Shown here piece by piece: positions 44,289-51,951 of a stretch of DNA of 64,000 nt. The DNA is taken from positions 24,516-88,515 of the forward strand of contig JAGWNX010000005.1 of assembly GCA_028872955.1 (NCBI GenBank), written 5' to 3'. The position numbers and the translations under genes are program-made. Numbering within the stretch: position 1 is the first letter of the stretch; the number at the start of each line of letters is the position of its first letter. Under the pieces are notes generated by a model that was not told the origin of the DNA, made no database searches, and saw only the letters and a program-made list of their open reading frames with translations. Source of the stretch: Acidobacteriota bacterium. Lineage in GTDB: Bacteria; Acidobacteriota; Terriglobia; Terriglobales; Acidobacteriaceae.

Positions 44289-44560
44289 CGACCTGCACCC
44301 TCACCGTCCGCATTCACCCCGGCGCACGCCGAAACGCCGTCAGCGGCCAGCACGACGGCGCGTGGAAGATCGCCCTGACCGCCCCGCCCGTCGATGGCCG
44401 CGCCAACGAGGCCCTCATCCGCTTTGTGGCTGACCTGCTCCGTCTGCCCAAAGCCTCCGTCACGCTGCTGCACGGCCACACCAGCCGCAGCAAGGTGCTG
44501 CAGATTGCAGGAAAAAGCGCAGCCGAGGTGACGGCTGCGCTTGCTTCCCGGCTGGAGTGA
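44285..44560 (+). CDS. yggU: DUF167/YggU family protein
   Basis: 91 aa. LTVRIHPGARRNAVSGQHDGAWKIALTAPPVDGRANEALIRFVADLLRLPKASVTLLHGHTSRSKVLQIAG overall is a standard DUF167 sequence. Function unknown. It follows yggS with a four-base overlap. Its last 50 bases contain a hairpin that reads as an intrinsic terminator on the opposite strand. Confidence 0.93.
   Translation: MTTCTLTVRIHPGARRNAVSGQHDGAWKIALTAPPVDGRANEALIRFVADLLRLPKASVTLLHGHTSRSKVLQIAGKSAAEVTAALASRLE
44512..44542 (-). terminator. Intrinsic terminator for the GH28 gene, inside yggU
   Basis: AAGCGCAGCCG (44515-44525) and CGGCTGCGCTT (44532-44542) are perfectly complementary around a six-base loop. On the minus strand this hairpin is followed by TTTTT (44516-44512). 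It begins 28 bases beyond the GH28 stop codon, the right distance for a terminator of that gene. Confidence 0.75.
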
Positions 44561-44569
44561 GGTCGTTTC

Positions 44570-45844
44570 CTAGGGCAGAATCTTCACGTCAGCCGTCTTG
44601 TCGATGGTCAGCGCCTCGCCCGAGTCCGGCTTTACCGTAACGTGCTGCAGCGTGGCCTGCGCATAGGCAAAGTCCATGCCCTTCTTCGCCTGGATGGTCA
44701 CATTCTTCAGCAGCAGGTCCTTCACCGGCGACTCCGGCAGGCCCACCACCACGCCGGCCCAGTCACAGTCCTTCGCCGTAACGTTCTCAATCACAAAGTT
44801 GTGGAAGAACGGAGTGAGCCGACCGATGGGAGCGGCAGCGACCTCGCCCTCTGGTCGTACCTTCGGGTAGTACTCGCTGATCAGGATCGCCGTCCGCACA
44901 TCCTCCATCGTGATGTCCTTGAAGCTCAGGTCGCTGATGTCGTGGCCACGGTCACGGTTTGCCTTCACCCGGATGCCCTGGTCGGTGCCCTTGAAGCTGA
45001 TGCGCTCGGCATGAATGTGCTGCGCGCCGCCGGAGAGCTCACTGCCGATCGAAAGCCCGTGCCCCGCCTCAAACGTGCAGTCGCGAATCTCGATATCGTG
45101 GCTGGGCTCATCGGGCCCGGCAGAGCCGATCGCACCGCTCTTGATAGCGATATTGTCGTCGCCCACGCTGGAAAAGTAATGATCAATCAGGATGTTGCTG
45201 GAGCTGAACGGGTCCAGGCCATCCGTGTTCGGTGCTCCGCGCTGCGGTGCCAGCACCCGCAGATTGCGGAAGATCAGATGGTCAGAGTAGTACGGAACCA
45301 CCTGCCAGAAGCCCGAGTTCTGAATCGTGATGTTCTCCACCACAACGTTGTGCGAGTGGTCGATCAGTAGCCCCATCGGCCGCGGATGGTCCGTGCCCAG
45401 CACACCAGCGTCCTTCACGCCCTTCACATAGTTCCACCACACCTGGCCGCGACCGTCGATCACACCGCCGCCGGTAATGGTCACGTGGTCTGCATTCGTC
45501 ACCGCCAGCAGTGGCTGCACCGTGTGCTGCCGCATCCGCACCGCAGCCGGATAGTCTGCCAGCGTGGTGGAGCCCAGCAACTGCGCACCGGTCGCTACCT
45601 CCAGCGTTACGTTGCTCTTGATCTCCAGCGGACCGCTGACAAAGGCTCCCCCGGCAAGACGAACCGTACCGCCACCGGCGGCCGTGCATGCATCAATCGC
45701 AGCCTGCAGGGCACGCGTGTCTGTGGTGGTGCCATCGCCCTTGGCGCCGTAGCTGCGGGCATCACAGATCTTGCCAGCGGCAAAACTCAGGGCAGGGGTG
45801 AGGGTAAGGGCGGTAAGCAGTAGGATCTGTCGGGTACGGTTCAT
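44570..45844 (-). CDS. Exported GH28 polygalacturonase-family glycosidase
   Basis: 424 aa. Signal peptide (LLLTALTLTPALSFAAGK). A pectate-lyase-like N-terminus (DARSYGAKGDGTTTDTRALQAAIDAC) leads into the right-handed beta-helix. GH28 catalytic blocks are PNTDGLDPF, SVGDDNIAIKSG, AGHGLSIGSE and QGIRVKANRDRG, each containing the expected Asp, Asp-Asp, His and Arg-Lys. It probably cleaves pectin in the periplasm or outside. Transcription likely ends at the hairpin within yggU. Confidence 0.92.
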   Translation of the reverse strand: MNRTRQILLLTALTLTPALSFAAGKICDARSYGAKGDGTTTDTRALQAAIDACTAAGGGTVRLAGGAFVSGPLEIKSNVTLEVATGAQLLGSTTLADYPAAVRMRQHTVQPLLAVTNADHVTITGGGVIDGRGQVWWNYVKGVKDAGVLGTDHPRPMGLLIDHSHNVVVENITIQNSGFWQVVPYYSDHLIFRNLRVLAPQRGAPNTDGLDPFSSSNILIDHYFSSVGDDNIAIKSGAIGSAGPDEPSHDIEIRDCTFEAGHGLSIGSELSGGAQHIHAERISFKGTDQGIRVKANRDRGHDISDLSFKDITMEDVRTAILISEYYPKVRPEGEVAAAPIGRLTPFFHNFVIENVTAKDCDWAGVVVGLPESPVKDLLLKNVTIQAKKGMDFAYAQATLQHVTVKPDSGEALTIDKTADVKILP

Positions 45845-45946
45845 GCACTCTCCAGAGCGCGCAACGCGCTCGGAAGCATCCTACCCTAAATTGGTCATAC
45901 CACGCACCTGCCACTGCACAGTCTTCCCGACTTTCTTTGCTTCCAC

Positions 45947-45977
45947 CAAAAACAACAACGCCCCCGGACGGAGGGCG
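45947..45977 (-). terminator. Intrinsic terminator for the small-protein pair
   Basis: Read on the minus strand, CGCCC and GGGCG (45977-45959) form a short GC stem followed by TTGTTGTTTTT. It follows the stop at 46013 by about 35 bases and separates the small paralogues from the GH28 gene. Confidence 0.6.
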
Positions 45978-46012
45978 AATGCGTGACGGCAACCAACACT
46001 TAACTCAGGGAT

Positions 46013-46276
46013 CTACCCGACCGCTTCCGCCGGCAGCACCGCGGCACCGCCCCAACCGATGCGCTTCCGCTGGGTGACGTCAAATGCCGTGGCCAGTTCG
46101 CCTTGATCCATCTGCTCGCGCACCTGAATGGTGTAGAGCAGCGCCTGATTCCACTCCAGTCCATTGGCCCGAGCGCGCTTCATGCACTCGTTAAACAGCG
46201 GAATGTCATCATCCGACGGGCAGGCCTGCGCCAGCAGCATGCCAAGATTCGCGGAAAATCCGTGTGTAATCGCCAT
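46013..46276 (-). CDS. Small protein of unknown function, paralogue of the gene at 46371
   Basis: 87 aa. The core LLAQACPSDDDIPLFNECMKRARANGLEWNQALLYTIQVRE is shared with the product of the neighbouring gene. The remaining C-terminus is basic then hydrophobic (FDVTQRKRIGWGGAAVLPAEAVG). AAGGTG lies six bases before ATG 46276. No signal peptide or helix for membrane insertion; probably cytoplasmic. I do not recognise the family. Confidence 0.65.
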   Translation of the reverse strand: MAITHGFSANLGMLLAQACPSDDDIPLFNECMKRARANGLEWNQALLYTIQVREQMDQGELATAFDVTQRKRIGWGGAAVLPAEAVG

Positions 46277-46370
46277 GCCGACACCTTACGAACTGGTTGA
46301 GCGCTTGAACATCACCCAAAGGTTGCAAGCCATGGCCTCCAGCCAACTGTTGCAGCAGTACAGGTTCGAG

Positions 46371-46541
46371 TTAGCGGCCGTTGCGCATCTCTACCGTGTA
46401 CTCGAGCGCCTCTTCCCAGGTCAGACCTCTATCCTTGGCGAGCGCCATGCAGTGGTTGAAGAACGGCGTATCCTCCTGGGTTGGACACGCTTGCGCGAGC
46501 AGTTGATCGAGTTCTACCTGGGTACGGGTCGTGGTCACCAT
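46371..46541 (-). CDS. Small protein of unknown function, paralogue of the gene at 46013
   Basis: 56 aa: begins MVTTTRTQVELDQLLAQACP and ends EALEYTVEMRNGR. Alignment with its neighbour shows LLAQACP-x4-D-x-P-x-FN-x-CM-x2-A-x3-GL-x-W-x2-AL-x-YT. The shared Cys pair (ACP, CM) and helical pattern suggest one small fold. It is shorter than common annotation limits. The gap to the paralogue is 94 bases, with the same orientation, so the two are probably one transcript ending at 45947. Confidence 0.7.
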   Translation of the reverse strand: MVTTTRTQVELDQLLAQACPTQEDTPFFNHCMALAKDRGLTWEEALEYTVEMRNGR

Positions 46542-46771
46542 AATCTCTGAAGATTAACAAGTTTTAACCAAGACTGCATGCCACAAAGGTGTTAGAAAAG
46601 CGCTTTATTCATGCCAATTCCCAAGCTAAATTCCGTCTGTTCAGAGACTTGACCACGTACCCAGGCTGTGGATTCCCGGGACTCGCTTACGACGTGCCGG
46701 GCCCCGGCAGCCGCCGTGCCCCCGGGTGAGCGGGGCGCGAGCGTGGGTGGCGCGGGCAGACCAATTCCTGC

Positions 46772-47755
46772 TCAAGCCGTGGCCAGGGTGTCCTGTGGCA
46801 TGCTTCGCCCAACGTTTGGAGCATCCTGCTGCCAGCTCTCCCCGGCTATAGGCTCGGTTGCCAGGTCCAGCGTGTCCCCTTCGGCAAGCATCCTCAGCCT
46901 TGCCGCGACTCCGGCCTGCTCCGCTGCCTGCCGCAGTCGCCGCGGCGGCTCGTCCATGGGTTCGCGGCCCAGGCGGAAGGTGCCGTAGTGCATGGGCACC
47001 AACCACTGCGCGCCGGTATCCAGAAATCCCTGCAGCGCCTCCTCCGGACTGGTGTGCACGGCCCGGTAAGTATCCGGGTAATAGGCGCCAATGGGCAGCA
47101 GGGCCAGTTGCGGCCGAAGCCGCCTGCCCACCTCGCGAAAGCCATCAAACGATGCCGTATCGCCCGCGTGGTACACCGAGTGGCTGCCCCCGGCGATGCA
47201 GTAGCCGCCATAGCCACGGTGCGTATCGCGAAACAGGCGCGCGCCCCAGTGCCGTGCCGGGGTCATGGTCACCGTCACGCCCTGCACCACACGCTGCTGC
47301 CACCAGCGCATCTCATAGATCTGGGCGAAGCCCAGCCCCGCCACCAGGTCGGCCACGCCGTGCGGCACCACCACCGCAGGTGCCGTGCCCCGCAGCCTCC
47401 GGGTGGCCCGCACCACACGTCGCAGCGACGGCAGGTTCATATGGTCCATGTGCGCATGGGTCAGCAACACCAGGTCGATGGGTGGCAGCTGCTCCACGCG
47501 CAGCCCCGGCCGACGTTGCCGTCGCAGAACCACCAGCCGCGTCGCAAACACAGGGTCAATCAGCAGATTCTTCCCTGCCGTCTGCAGCAGAAACGACGAG
47601 TGTCCGATGAACGTGACCGCGGTAGAGTCTGCAGCTACCGGCTGGAATACGCCCTCGCCCCCCTGCAGCGGTTGGGTATAGCTTTCCTGCACCAATCGCG
47701 CGACCTGCGCAATCTTGCGCAGCACAAACGGGTGTGCTCTGGCGTCTGTTGGCAT
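46772..47755 (-). CDS. MBL-fold metal-dependent hydrolase (UlaG/NAPE-PLD-like)
   Basis: 327 aa. FIGHSSFLLQTAGKNLLIDPVFATR is the first MBL strand set, LLTHAHMDHMNLPSL provides HxHxDH, and ARHWGARLFRDTHRGYGGYCIAG with VYHAGDTASFDGF matches the NAPE-PLD/UlaG branch. The final histidine is in PMHYGTFRLG. Substrate unknown, perhaps a phosphodiester lipid or lactone. ATG 47755 has a strong AGGAGG five to eight bases upstream. A CRP/FNR-like palindrome lies immediately before it. Confidence 0.88.
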   Translation of the reverse strand: MPTDARAHPFVLRKIAQVARLVQESYTQPLQGGEGVFQPVAADSTAVTFIGHSSFLLQTAGKNLLIDPVFATRLVVLRRQRRPGLRVEQLPPIDLVLLTHAHMDHMNLPSLRRVVRATRRLRGTAPAVVVPHGVADLVAGLGFAQIYEMRWWQQRVVQGVTVTMTPARHWGARLFRDTHRGYGGYCIAGGSHSVYHAGDTASFDGFREVGRRLRPQLALLPIGAYYPDTYRAVHTSPEEALQGFLDTGAQWLVPMHYGTFRLGREPMDEPPRRLRQAAEQAGVAARLRMLAEGDTLDLATEPIAGESWQQDAPNVGRSMPQDTLATA

Positions 47756-47772
47756 AGAACTCCCTCCTGTCA

Positions 47773-47788
47773 TGTGACGCGCGTCACG
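47773..47788. promoter_or_regulatory. CRP/FNR-type palindrome between MBL hydrolase and peroxiredoxin
   Basis: TGTGA-CGCGCG-TCACG: the inner 14 bases (47774-47787) are a perfect palindrome and the site matches the CRP consensus TGTGA-N6-TCACA at nine of ten positions. Its centre (47780.5) is about 60 bases before the predicted peroxiredoxin transcription start, a class I activator position, and 25 bases before the hydrolase start codon. Confidence 0.5.
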
Positions 47789-47804
47789 CCTCTTTTGGAA
47801 CAAT

Positions 47805-47834
47805 TTGCGTCAAATGAGAGGCAGTGGATATCAA
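47805..47834 (+). promoter_or_regulatory. Candidate peroxiredoxin promoter
   Basis: TTGCGT (47805-47810), an 18-base spacer and TATCAA (47829-47834). The leader from about 47841 to the start codon at 48041 would be 200 bases; I see no further gene or clear structure in it. Confidence 0.4.
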
Positions 47835-48040
47835 AAACGTGGCAAAATGTAGGAGCAGGAGCCCGGCAACCGTGTCCTTGATGTCGATCCGCCCATTCGA
47901 AGTCGCCGACCGTTGTCACGCCAGCATGTGCTGTCCTCAGCGCTGTTGCTGATCTCTGCGTCAGCTCTTCTCTCTGCTCTCCTGTGCCGGTTTTCCATCC
48001 CATCATCCAATCCCATCTACTTGAAGGAAAGGTATTAGCC

Positions 48041-48700
48041 ATGTCGCTACTGCGTATTAACGATGAAGCCCCGAACTTTACCGCCGAGACCACCCACGGC
48101 ACCATCAACTTCCACGAGTGGATCGGCGACGGCTGGGCGATACTCTTCTCGCACCCCAAGGACTTTACCCCGGTCTGCACCACGGAGCTTGGCACCATGG
48201 CCGGCCTGGAGCACGAGTTTGCCGCACGCAACACCAAGATCATCGGCCTCTCGGTCGATCCCGTGGAGAACCACGCCAAGTGGGCTCAGGATATTGAAGA
48301 CGTCACCGGCAACAAGGTGAAGTACCCCATGATCGGCGACGTTGACCTGCATGTCGCCAAGCTCTACAACATGCTGCCCGCCGACGAGACCGGAACCTGC
48401 GAGGGCCGCACCGCCGCCACCAACGCCGCAGTCCGCACCGTCTTCATCATCGGCCCAGACAAGAAGATCAAGCTGCAGCTCAGCTATCCCATGACCACGG
48501 GCCGCAACTTTGACGAGATCCTGCGCGTGCTGGACAGCATTCAGCTGACCGCAGCCCACAAGGTGGCCACCCCCGCCAACTGGAAGCAGGGCGGCGACGT
48601 CATCATCACCCCGGCCGTCTCCAACGAGGAAGCAGACAAGATCTTCCCGGGCTACAAGACGCTGAAGCCCTACCTGCGCACGACGCAGCAGCCAAAGTAA
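48041..48700 (+). CDS. 1-Cys peroxiredoxin (Prx6 subfamily)
   Basis: 219 aa. SLLRINDEAPNFTAETTHGTINFHEWIGDGWAILFSHPKDFTPVCTTELG places the peroxidatic Cys in PVCTTE. The C-terminal Prx6 extension is present (GRNFDEILRVLDSIQLTAAHKVATPANWKQGGDVIITPAVSNEEA). There is no classical resolving Cys, so a thiol reductant must act directly. It reduces peroxides in the cytoplasm. GAAGGAAAGG lies upstream of ATG 48041. Confidence 0.95.
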   Translation: MSLLRINDEAPNFTAETTHGTINFHEWIGDGWAILFSHPKDFTPVCTTELGTMAGLEHEFAARNTKIIGLSVDPVENHAKWAQDIEDVTGNKVKYPMIGDVDLHVAKLYNMLPADETGTCEGRTAATNAAVRTVFIIGPDKKIKLQLSYPMTTGRNFDEILRVLDSIQLTAAHKVATPANWKQGGDVIITPAVSNEEADKIFPGYKTLKPYLRTTQQPK

Positions 48701-48721
48701 AGATCAGACTCTGCTGCAAGG

Positions 48722-48761
48722 AAAAAGGCCGGCCTGCTCCCACAGAGCGGCCGGCCTTTTT
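48722..48761. terminator. Bidirectional intrinsic terminator
   Basis: AAAAAGGCCGGCC (48722-48734) and GGCCGGCCTTTTT (48749-48761) form a 13-bp stem with a 14-base loop and a T run on either strand. It lies between the convergent peroxiredoxin and esterase genes and can serve both. Confidence 0.92.
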
Positions 48762-48775
48762 TGTGCGCTCTTCCG

Positions 48776-50077
48776 TTACGGATGTGCCACCATCGCGCGC
48801 TCGGCCGCCATCGTCTTGGCAGCCCAGCTCTCGTAGGTCAGGCGGTCCTGCAGCGCGCTCCACTCCGCATCGGGCAGCACCATCAGATCCTTCCGGGGAA
48901 TCCCCGGGAACCCGCTGCCCACGGCATCCAGGCCACCCTCGCGATCTTCGCGCATGTAGCTCCTGGTGATGTCCACATCGTTTGCCTTGGCCCACGTGCT
49001 GATGTGGGTGACCGGAGCGGCCAGAATCTGGCTGCGTGACCACAGCGCAAAGTGCAGCTGATCCTCCAGCCACAGCACGCCATCACGATTCACCCAACTG
49101 GTGCGGTGGCTGATGCCCGGGTACAGGATGTTGACGAAGATGTTTTTGTTCGTCCCACGCAGCGCAATCGCCCGGGCGCGTACCTGGTCAAACCATGCCG
49201 GCGGATGGTGCTCCATGTCCATCACCGTATCGCCCGAGCCGTTCATCACCAGCATGGGCCCGCGCTCCGCGTTCAGCGCATACAGAATTGCGCCGCGGTC
49301 GCCCAGCACCCGCAGCGAGCGCATGGGCGCACCCTGGCAGGGCAGCTTGCTGGCGTCAAAGTAGCCCGGCTCCACCCCATCAAATACCCCACCGCCCGAG
49401 AGCAGAACCGCGTGGATGCGCGTATCGATGGCCCCGGTGATGCCACTGACAAACGATCCCATCGAGTAGCCCACCGTGGCGATGCGCCGCGGATCCACCT
49501 CAGGCTGTGCGATCAGGTAGCTGACCGCCTGCATCAGGTCAACCTGCATCAGCCCGGCCAGGCGCTGCCCCCAGTCGTCTGCCGGAACACCGGGCGGCGT
49601 GGCCACGTTCTGGTCGTGCGAACTTGCCCGCGAAGCGCGGTGCAGGTTGCGCTCGCCCTCGCCGATGGGGTCATAGGTCACCACCACGGCCCCGGCCTTC
49701 GCAAACAGCATCCCGCTGTAGAACGCGTACCAGCCAAACTTGTCGGAGCCGTGCCCGTTCACCACCACAATGCCCGGCAGCCTGCCGCGCCAGTGCGTCA
49801 CAGCGGGATCAGGCCGGTAGACGATGGCCGGCACCAGCATCCCCGAGGCACTCTGATAGGTCACCCGATCTGCCAGCACGCCCGGCGTAGGAGAGAACGT
49901 CGACCAGCGCTTCGCCTCCAGCGGAGGCAACTGATCGGGCACATAGAGGTGATGACGAATCGTCGCGCGCCACGCCGCAAAACGCTCGGCCCGCCGGTGC
50001 AGCAGGCCGGCCATCGCAGACACGGAAGAAGACAGCAGAAGCCCGAGCGCGGCGACAGCAAGGAGACGACGACGCAT
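48776..50077 (-). CDS. Exported alpha/beta hydrolase (acetyl-xylan-esterase-like)
   Basis: 433 aa. Signal anchor (LLAVAALGLLLSSSVSAMAG). The core shows LPGIVVVNGHGSDKFGWYAFYSG, VVVTYDPIGEGERN and the nucleophile elbow ATVGYSMGSFVSG. Catalytic Asp and His are likely in NGSGDTVMDMEHHP and GISHRTSW. It resembles large acidobacterial/planctomycetal acetyl esterases of polysaccharide degradation, but the substrate is not established. It follows the anti-sigma gene by four bases and is thus the third gene of the ECF operon. Confidence 0.85.
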   Translation of the reverse strand: MRRRLLAVAALGLLLSSSVSAMAGLLHRRAERFAAWRATIRHHLYVPDQLPPLEAKRWSTFSPTPGVLADRVTYQSASGMLVPAIVYRPDPAVTHWRGRLPGIVVVNGHGSDKFGWYAFYSGMLFAKAGAVVVTYDPIGEGERNLHRASRASSHDQNVATPPGVPADDWGQRLAGLMQVDLMQAVSYLIAQPEVDPRRIATVGYSMGSFVSGITGAIDTRIHAVLLSGGGVFDGVEPGYFDASKLPCQGAPMRSLRVLGDRGAILYALNAERGPMLVMNGSGDTVMDMEHHPPAWFDQVRARAIALRGTNKNIFVNILYPGISHRTSWVNRDGVLWLEDQLHFALWSRSQILAAPVTHISTWAKANDVDITRSYMREDREGGLDAVGSGFPGIPRKDLMVLPDAEWSALQDRLTYESWAAKTMAAERAMVAHP

Positions 50078-50081
50078 CCGC

Positions 50082-50765
50082 CTAGCCCTGGACTGAGATG
50101 CCGGCAAAGGTCATCACCACTTGCCCGCGAATCGGTGCGCCGAATACGGTGGCCGGCTGAAAGACTCCCTGCAGCAGACGCTCCGTCACCTGGTGCATCA
50201 CTGCGGCATCCGCAGGCCCGCTCACAATGCGGAAGTCGTAGACCTTACCCTGGCTGTTGACCTTCGCCTCCACCACGATGGTGGCGTCATAGTCCGTGTG
50301 GATTGGCTGAAACATCTCTGCCGAGTACAAATAGTGCGGCGCAGTCAACTGGCCAAGCGGTTCATCGTTGGCCATCACCGGCTCTGGCGCAGCTACCATG
50401 CCCAGCAGCAGCATAATGCCGCCCACCAGCACAATGCTGCCGGCCAGCCCGGCCGAGGCCTGCATCACGAGCGGGCGAATCGTATTCTCCCAACGCACGC
50501 TGATCAGGTCCATCCAGCGCCGCTCGCTGCGGGCCTTCTCATGCGAGATCGCCAGACGCAGCCGCATCCCCAGGTCCTCAGGTGCCTTGAGCGTGCCCAG
50601 ACCGCTGAGCGAGTGCTGCACCATACGCAGCCCTTCAAACTCCGCGTGGCAGTCCTCGCAGCCCTCCAGATGCCGCGCGATCGCCTGCATCGTCACGCCG
50701 GTCACAGTGCCGTCAAGGTAGTCGGTAAACATCTCCCGGACCGCATGGCAGGTTAGCGTGCTCAT
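50082..50765 (-). CDS. Anti-sigma factor with zinc finger, one membrane helix and TonB-C-like domain
   Basis: 227 aa. The N-terminal anti-sigma zinc-binding motif is CHAVREMFTDYLDG...HLEGCEDCHAEF (H-x3-C-x2-C). A single transmembrane segment (ASAGLAGSIVLVGGIMLLLG) is followed outside by YDATIVVEAKVNSQGKVYDFRIVSGPADAAVMHQVTERLLQGVFQPA, the pattern of the TonB C-terminal domain (VxVxVDxxGxVxxxxVxxSSG...A...A...FxPA). It should hold the ECF sigma factor at the membrane. ATG 50765 overlaps the sigma stop codon (ATGA). Confidence 0.85.
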   Translation of the reverse strand: MSTLTCHAVREMFTDYLDGTVTGVTMQAIARHLEGCEDCHAEFEGLRMVQHSLSGLGTLKAPEDLGMRLRLAISHEKARSERRWMDLISVRWENTIRPLVMQASAGLAGSIVLVGGIMLLLGMVAAPEPVMANDEPLGQLTAPHYLYSAEMFQPIHTDYDATIVVEAKVNSQGKVYDFRIVSGPADAAVMHQVTERLLQGVFQPATVFGAPIRGQVVMTFAGISVQG

Positions 50766-51460
50766 CGTGTGGAACCTCCCTCGCATGGCTCCAGTTTAAG
50801 CGAGGCTCCTGAGGAAGCAGCGTGCGTACCCTGACTCGCAACCAGTATCTTCCGCAGCGCGGAACGTCCGCGCGTCAACCGCGACTTGACCGTTCCAACG
50901 CTCACATCCAGAATCTCCGCAATCTCTTCGTAGGCAAAGCCTTCGATCTCGCGCAGCACTACCGTCATCCGAAACGGCTCCGGCAGCTGGCGCAGCGCGT
51001 TCTCTACCTGCAGCCGCACCTCGCGTTGCACAGCCACGTCATAGGGAGACTCCCCGCCATCGGCCAGGGTGGATGCCAGTGAAAAGCTGTTGTCCTCCTC
51101 GTCATGCCCGCAGGGCGCGTCGATGGTAATCTCCTGCCGCTTATGCCGCGACCACCAGCGCCGCTGGTTCGAGGCCTCATGCAGCGCAATCCGGTACAGC
51201 CACGTGCGCAGGCTGGCGTCTCCATGGAAGGTGCGGATGCTGCGAAAGACCTTCAGAAACACTTCCTGGGTAATGTCCGCGGCGTCGGCAGAGTCGTTCA
51301 GGCTCCGCACCAGCAACGAGTAGATCTGCTGGTGATACTGCGCGATAAGCAACGCAAACGCCGACTCCGAGCCAGCCTTCAGGGCAGCAACCAGCGATGC
51401 GTCTTCCGTGGTGATGCCAATCGCGCTTGCCAGATTTCCCAAGGTCGTGCCCGCCTGCAT
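50762..51460 (-). CDS. ECF-type RNA polymerase sigma factor
   Basis: 232 aa. Region 2: FALLIAQYHQQIYSLLVRSLNDSADAADITQEVFLKVFRSIRTF and SLRTWLYRIALHEASNQRR. Region 4: LRQLPEPFRMTVVLREIEGFAYEEIAEILDVSVGTVKSRLTRGRSALRK. It is first in an operon with its cognate anti-sigma factor and an esterase. ATG 51460 is preceded by GAGGA with eight-base spacing. A longer GTG start at 51529 would add 23 residues without similarity. The stimulus is unknown; stress from the envelope is plausible for such pairs. Confidence 0.92.
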   Translation of the reverse strand: MQAGTTLGNLASAIGITTEDASLVAALKAGSESAFALLIAQYHQQIYSLLVRSLNDSADAADITQEVFLKVFRSIRTFHGDASLRTWLYRIALHEASNQRRWWSRHKRQEITIDAPCGHDEEDNSFSLASTLADGGESPYDVAVQREVRLQVENALRQLPEPFRMTVVLREIEGFAYEEIAEILDVSVGTVKSRLTRGRSALRKILVASQGTHAASSGASLKLEPCEGGSTR

Positions 51461-51639
51461 CAGGGTGTCCTCATAAGCTACGACGAAAGTGTCGGGACTG
51501 CAACCAAACCGACCGCCACAACTCGTCAAGCCCGTGGCGGCACTCCTGCTTTAGACACCGGCAACCCACCCTAATGTTCCCAGTCGTTTGACGAAGTGGC
51601 GCTGGTGAGCGAGAATGAAGAAGTCCTTCCTCAAGGAGT

Positions 51640-51715
51640 GGGCCTGTGGCGCAGCTGGGAGCGCGCTTCCATGGCATGGAAGAGGTCATCGGTTCGATCC
51701 CGATCAGGTCCACCA
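51640..51715 (+). tRNA. tRNA-Ala (GGC)
   Basis: 76 bases with encoded CCA. The acceptor stem GGGCCTG pairs with CAGGTCC, including the G3-U70 wobble that is the alanine identity element. D arm GCGC-AGCTGGGA-GCGC, anticodon stem CTTCC/GGAAG with loop ATGGCAT (anticodon GGC), and T arm ATCGG-TTCGATC-CCGAT are all intact. It reads GCC and GCU codons. Confidence 0.97.
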
Positions 51716-51812
51716 ATCATCCCCCCTTTTCTCAGTGCAGTTTCCGTCGGCTGGCGTGGCGATTCGCCCCTGAGGCGGTCTATTCGGTTGTGCTTCCGCA
51801 CCAGGGCCGGGT

Positions 51813-51848
51813 TTGCTGCCCCTAGGGCGGTGTCCTACACTCGTGTAG
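51813..51848 (+). promoter_or_regulatory. Candidate promoter with operator-like inverted repeat
   Basis: TTGCTG (51813-51818), 17-base spacer, TACACT (51836-51841). The -10 lies within the inverted repeat CTACAC-TC-GTGTAG (51835-51848), the usual place for a repressor operator. It would serve the gene starting at 51952. Confidence 0.45.
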
Positions 51849-51875
51849 AACCATACTTTTTGCCGGGCATACCGT

Positions 51876-51900
51876 CCGCGCGCACTCTGGTTGCGCGCGG
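51876..51900 (+). other. Strong GC hairpin in the leader of the gene at 51952
   Basis: CCGCGCGCA (51876-51884) and TGCGCGCGG (51892-51900) form a nine-bp stem with a seven-base loop. No T run follows, so it is not a standard terminator. It lies about 50 bases before the start codon and could affect translation or mRNA stability. Confidence 0.5.
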
Positions 51901-51951
51901 GGTAGACGGATGCGCGGGCACAGCGTCGAACAACACATTAGGTGGATCCCG

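Noticed and set aside
51471..51716. Minus-strand frame of 81 codons over the tRNA-Ala
   Set aside because: It is antisense to the tRNA; its start (LIGIEPMTSSMPW-like) is the well-known false protein obtained from tRNA genes.
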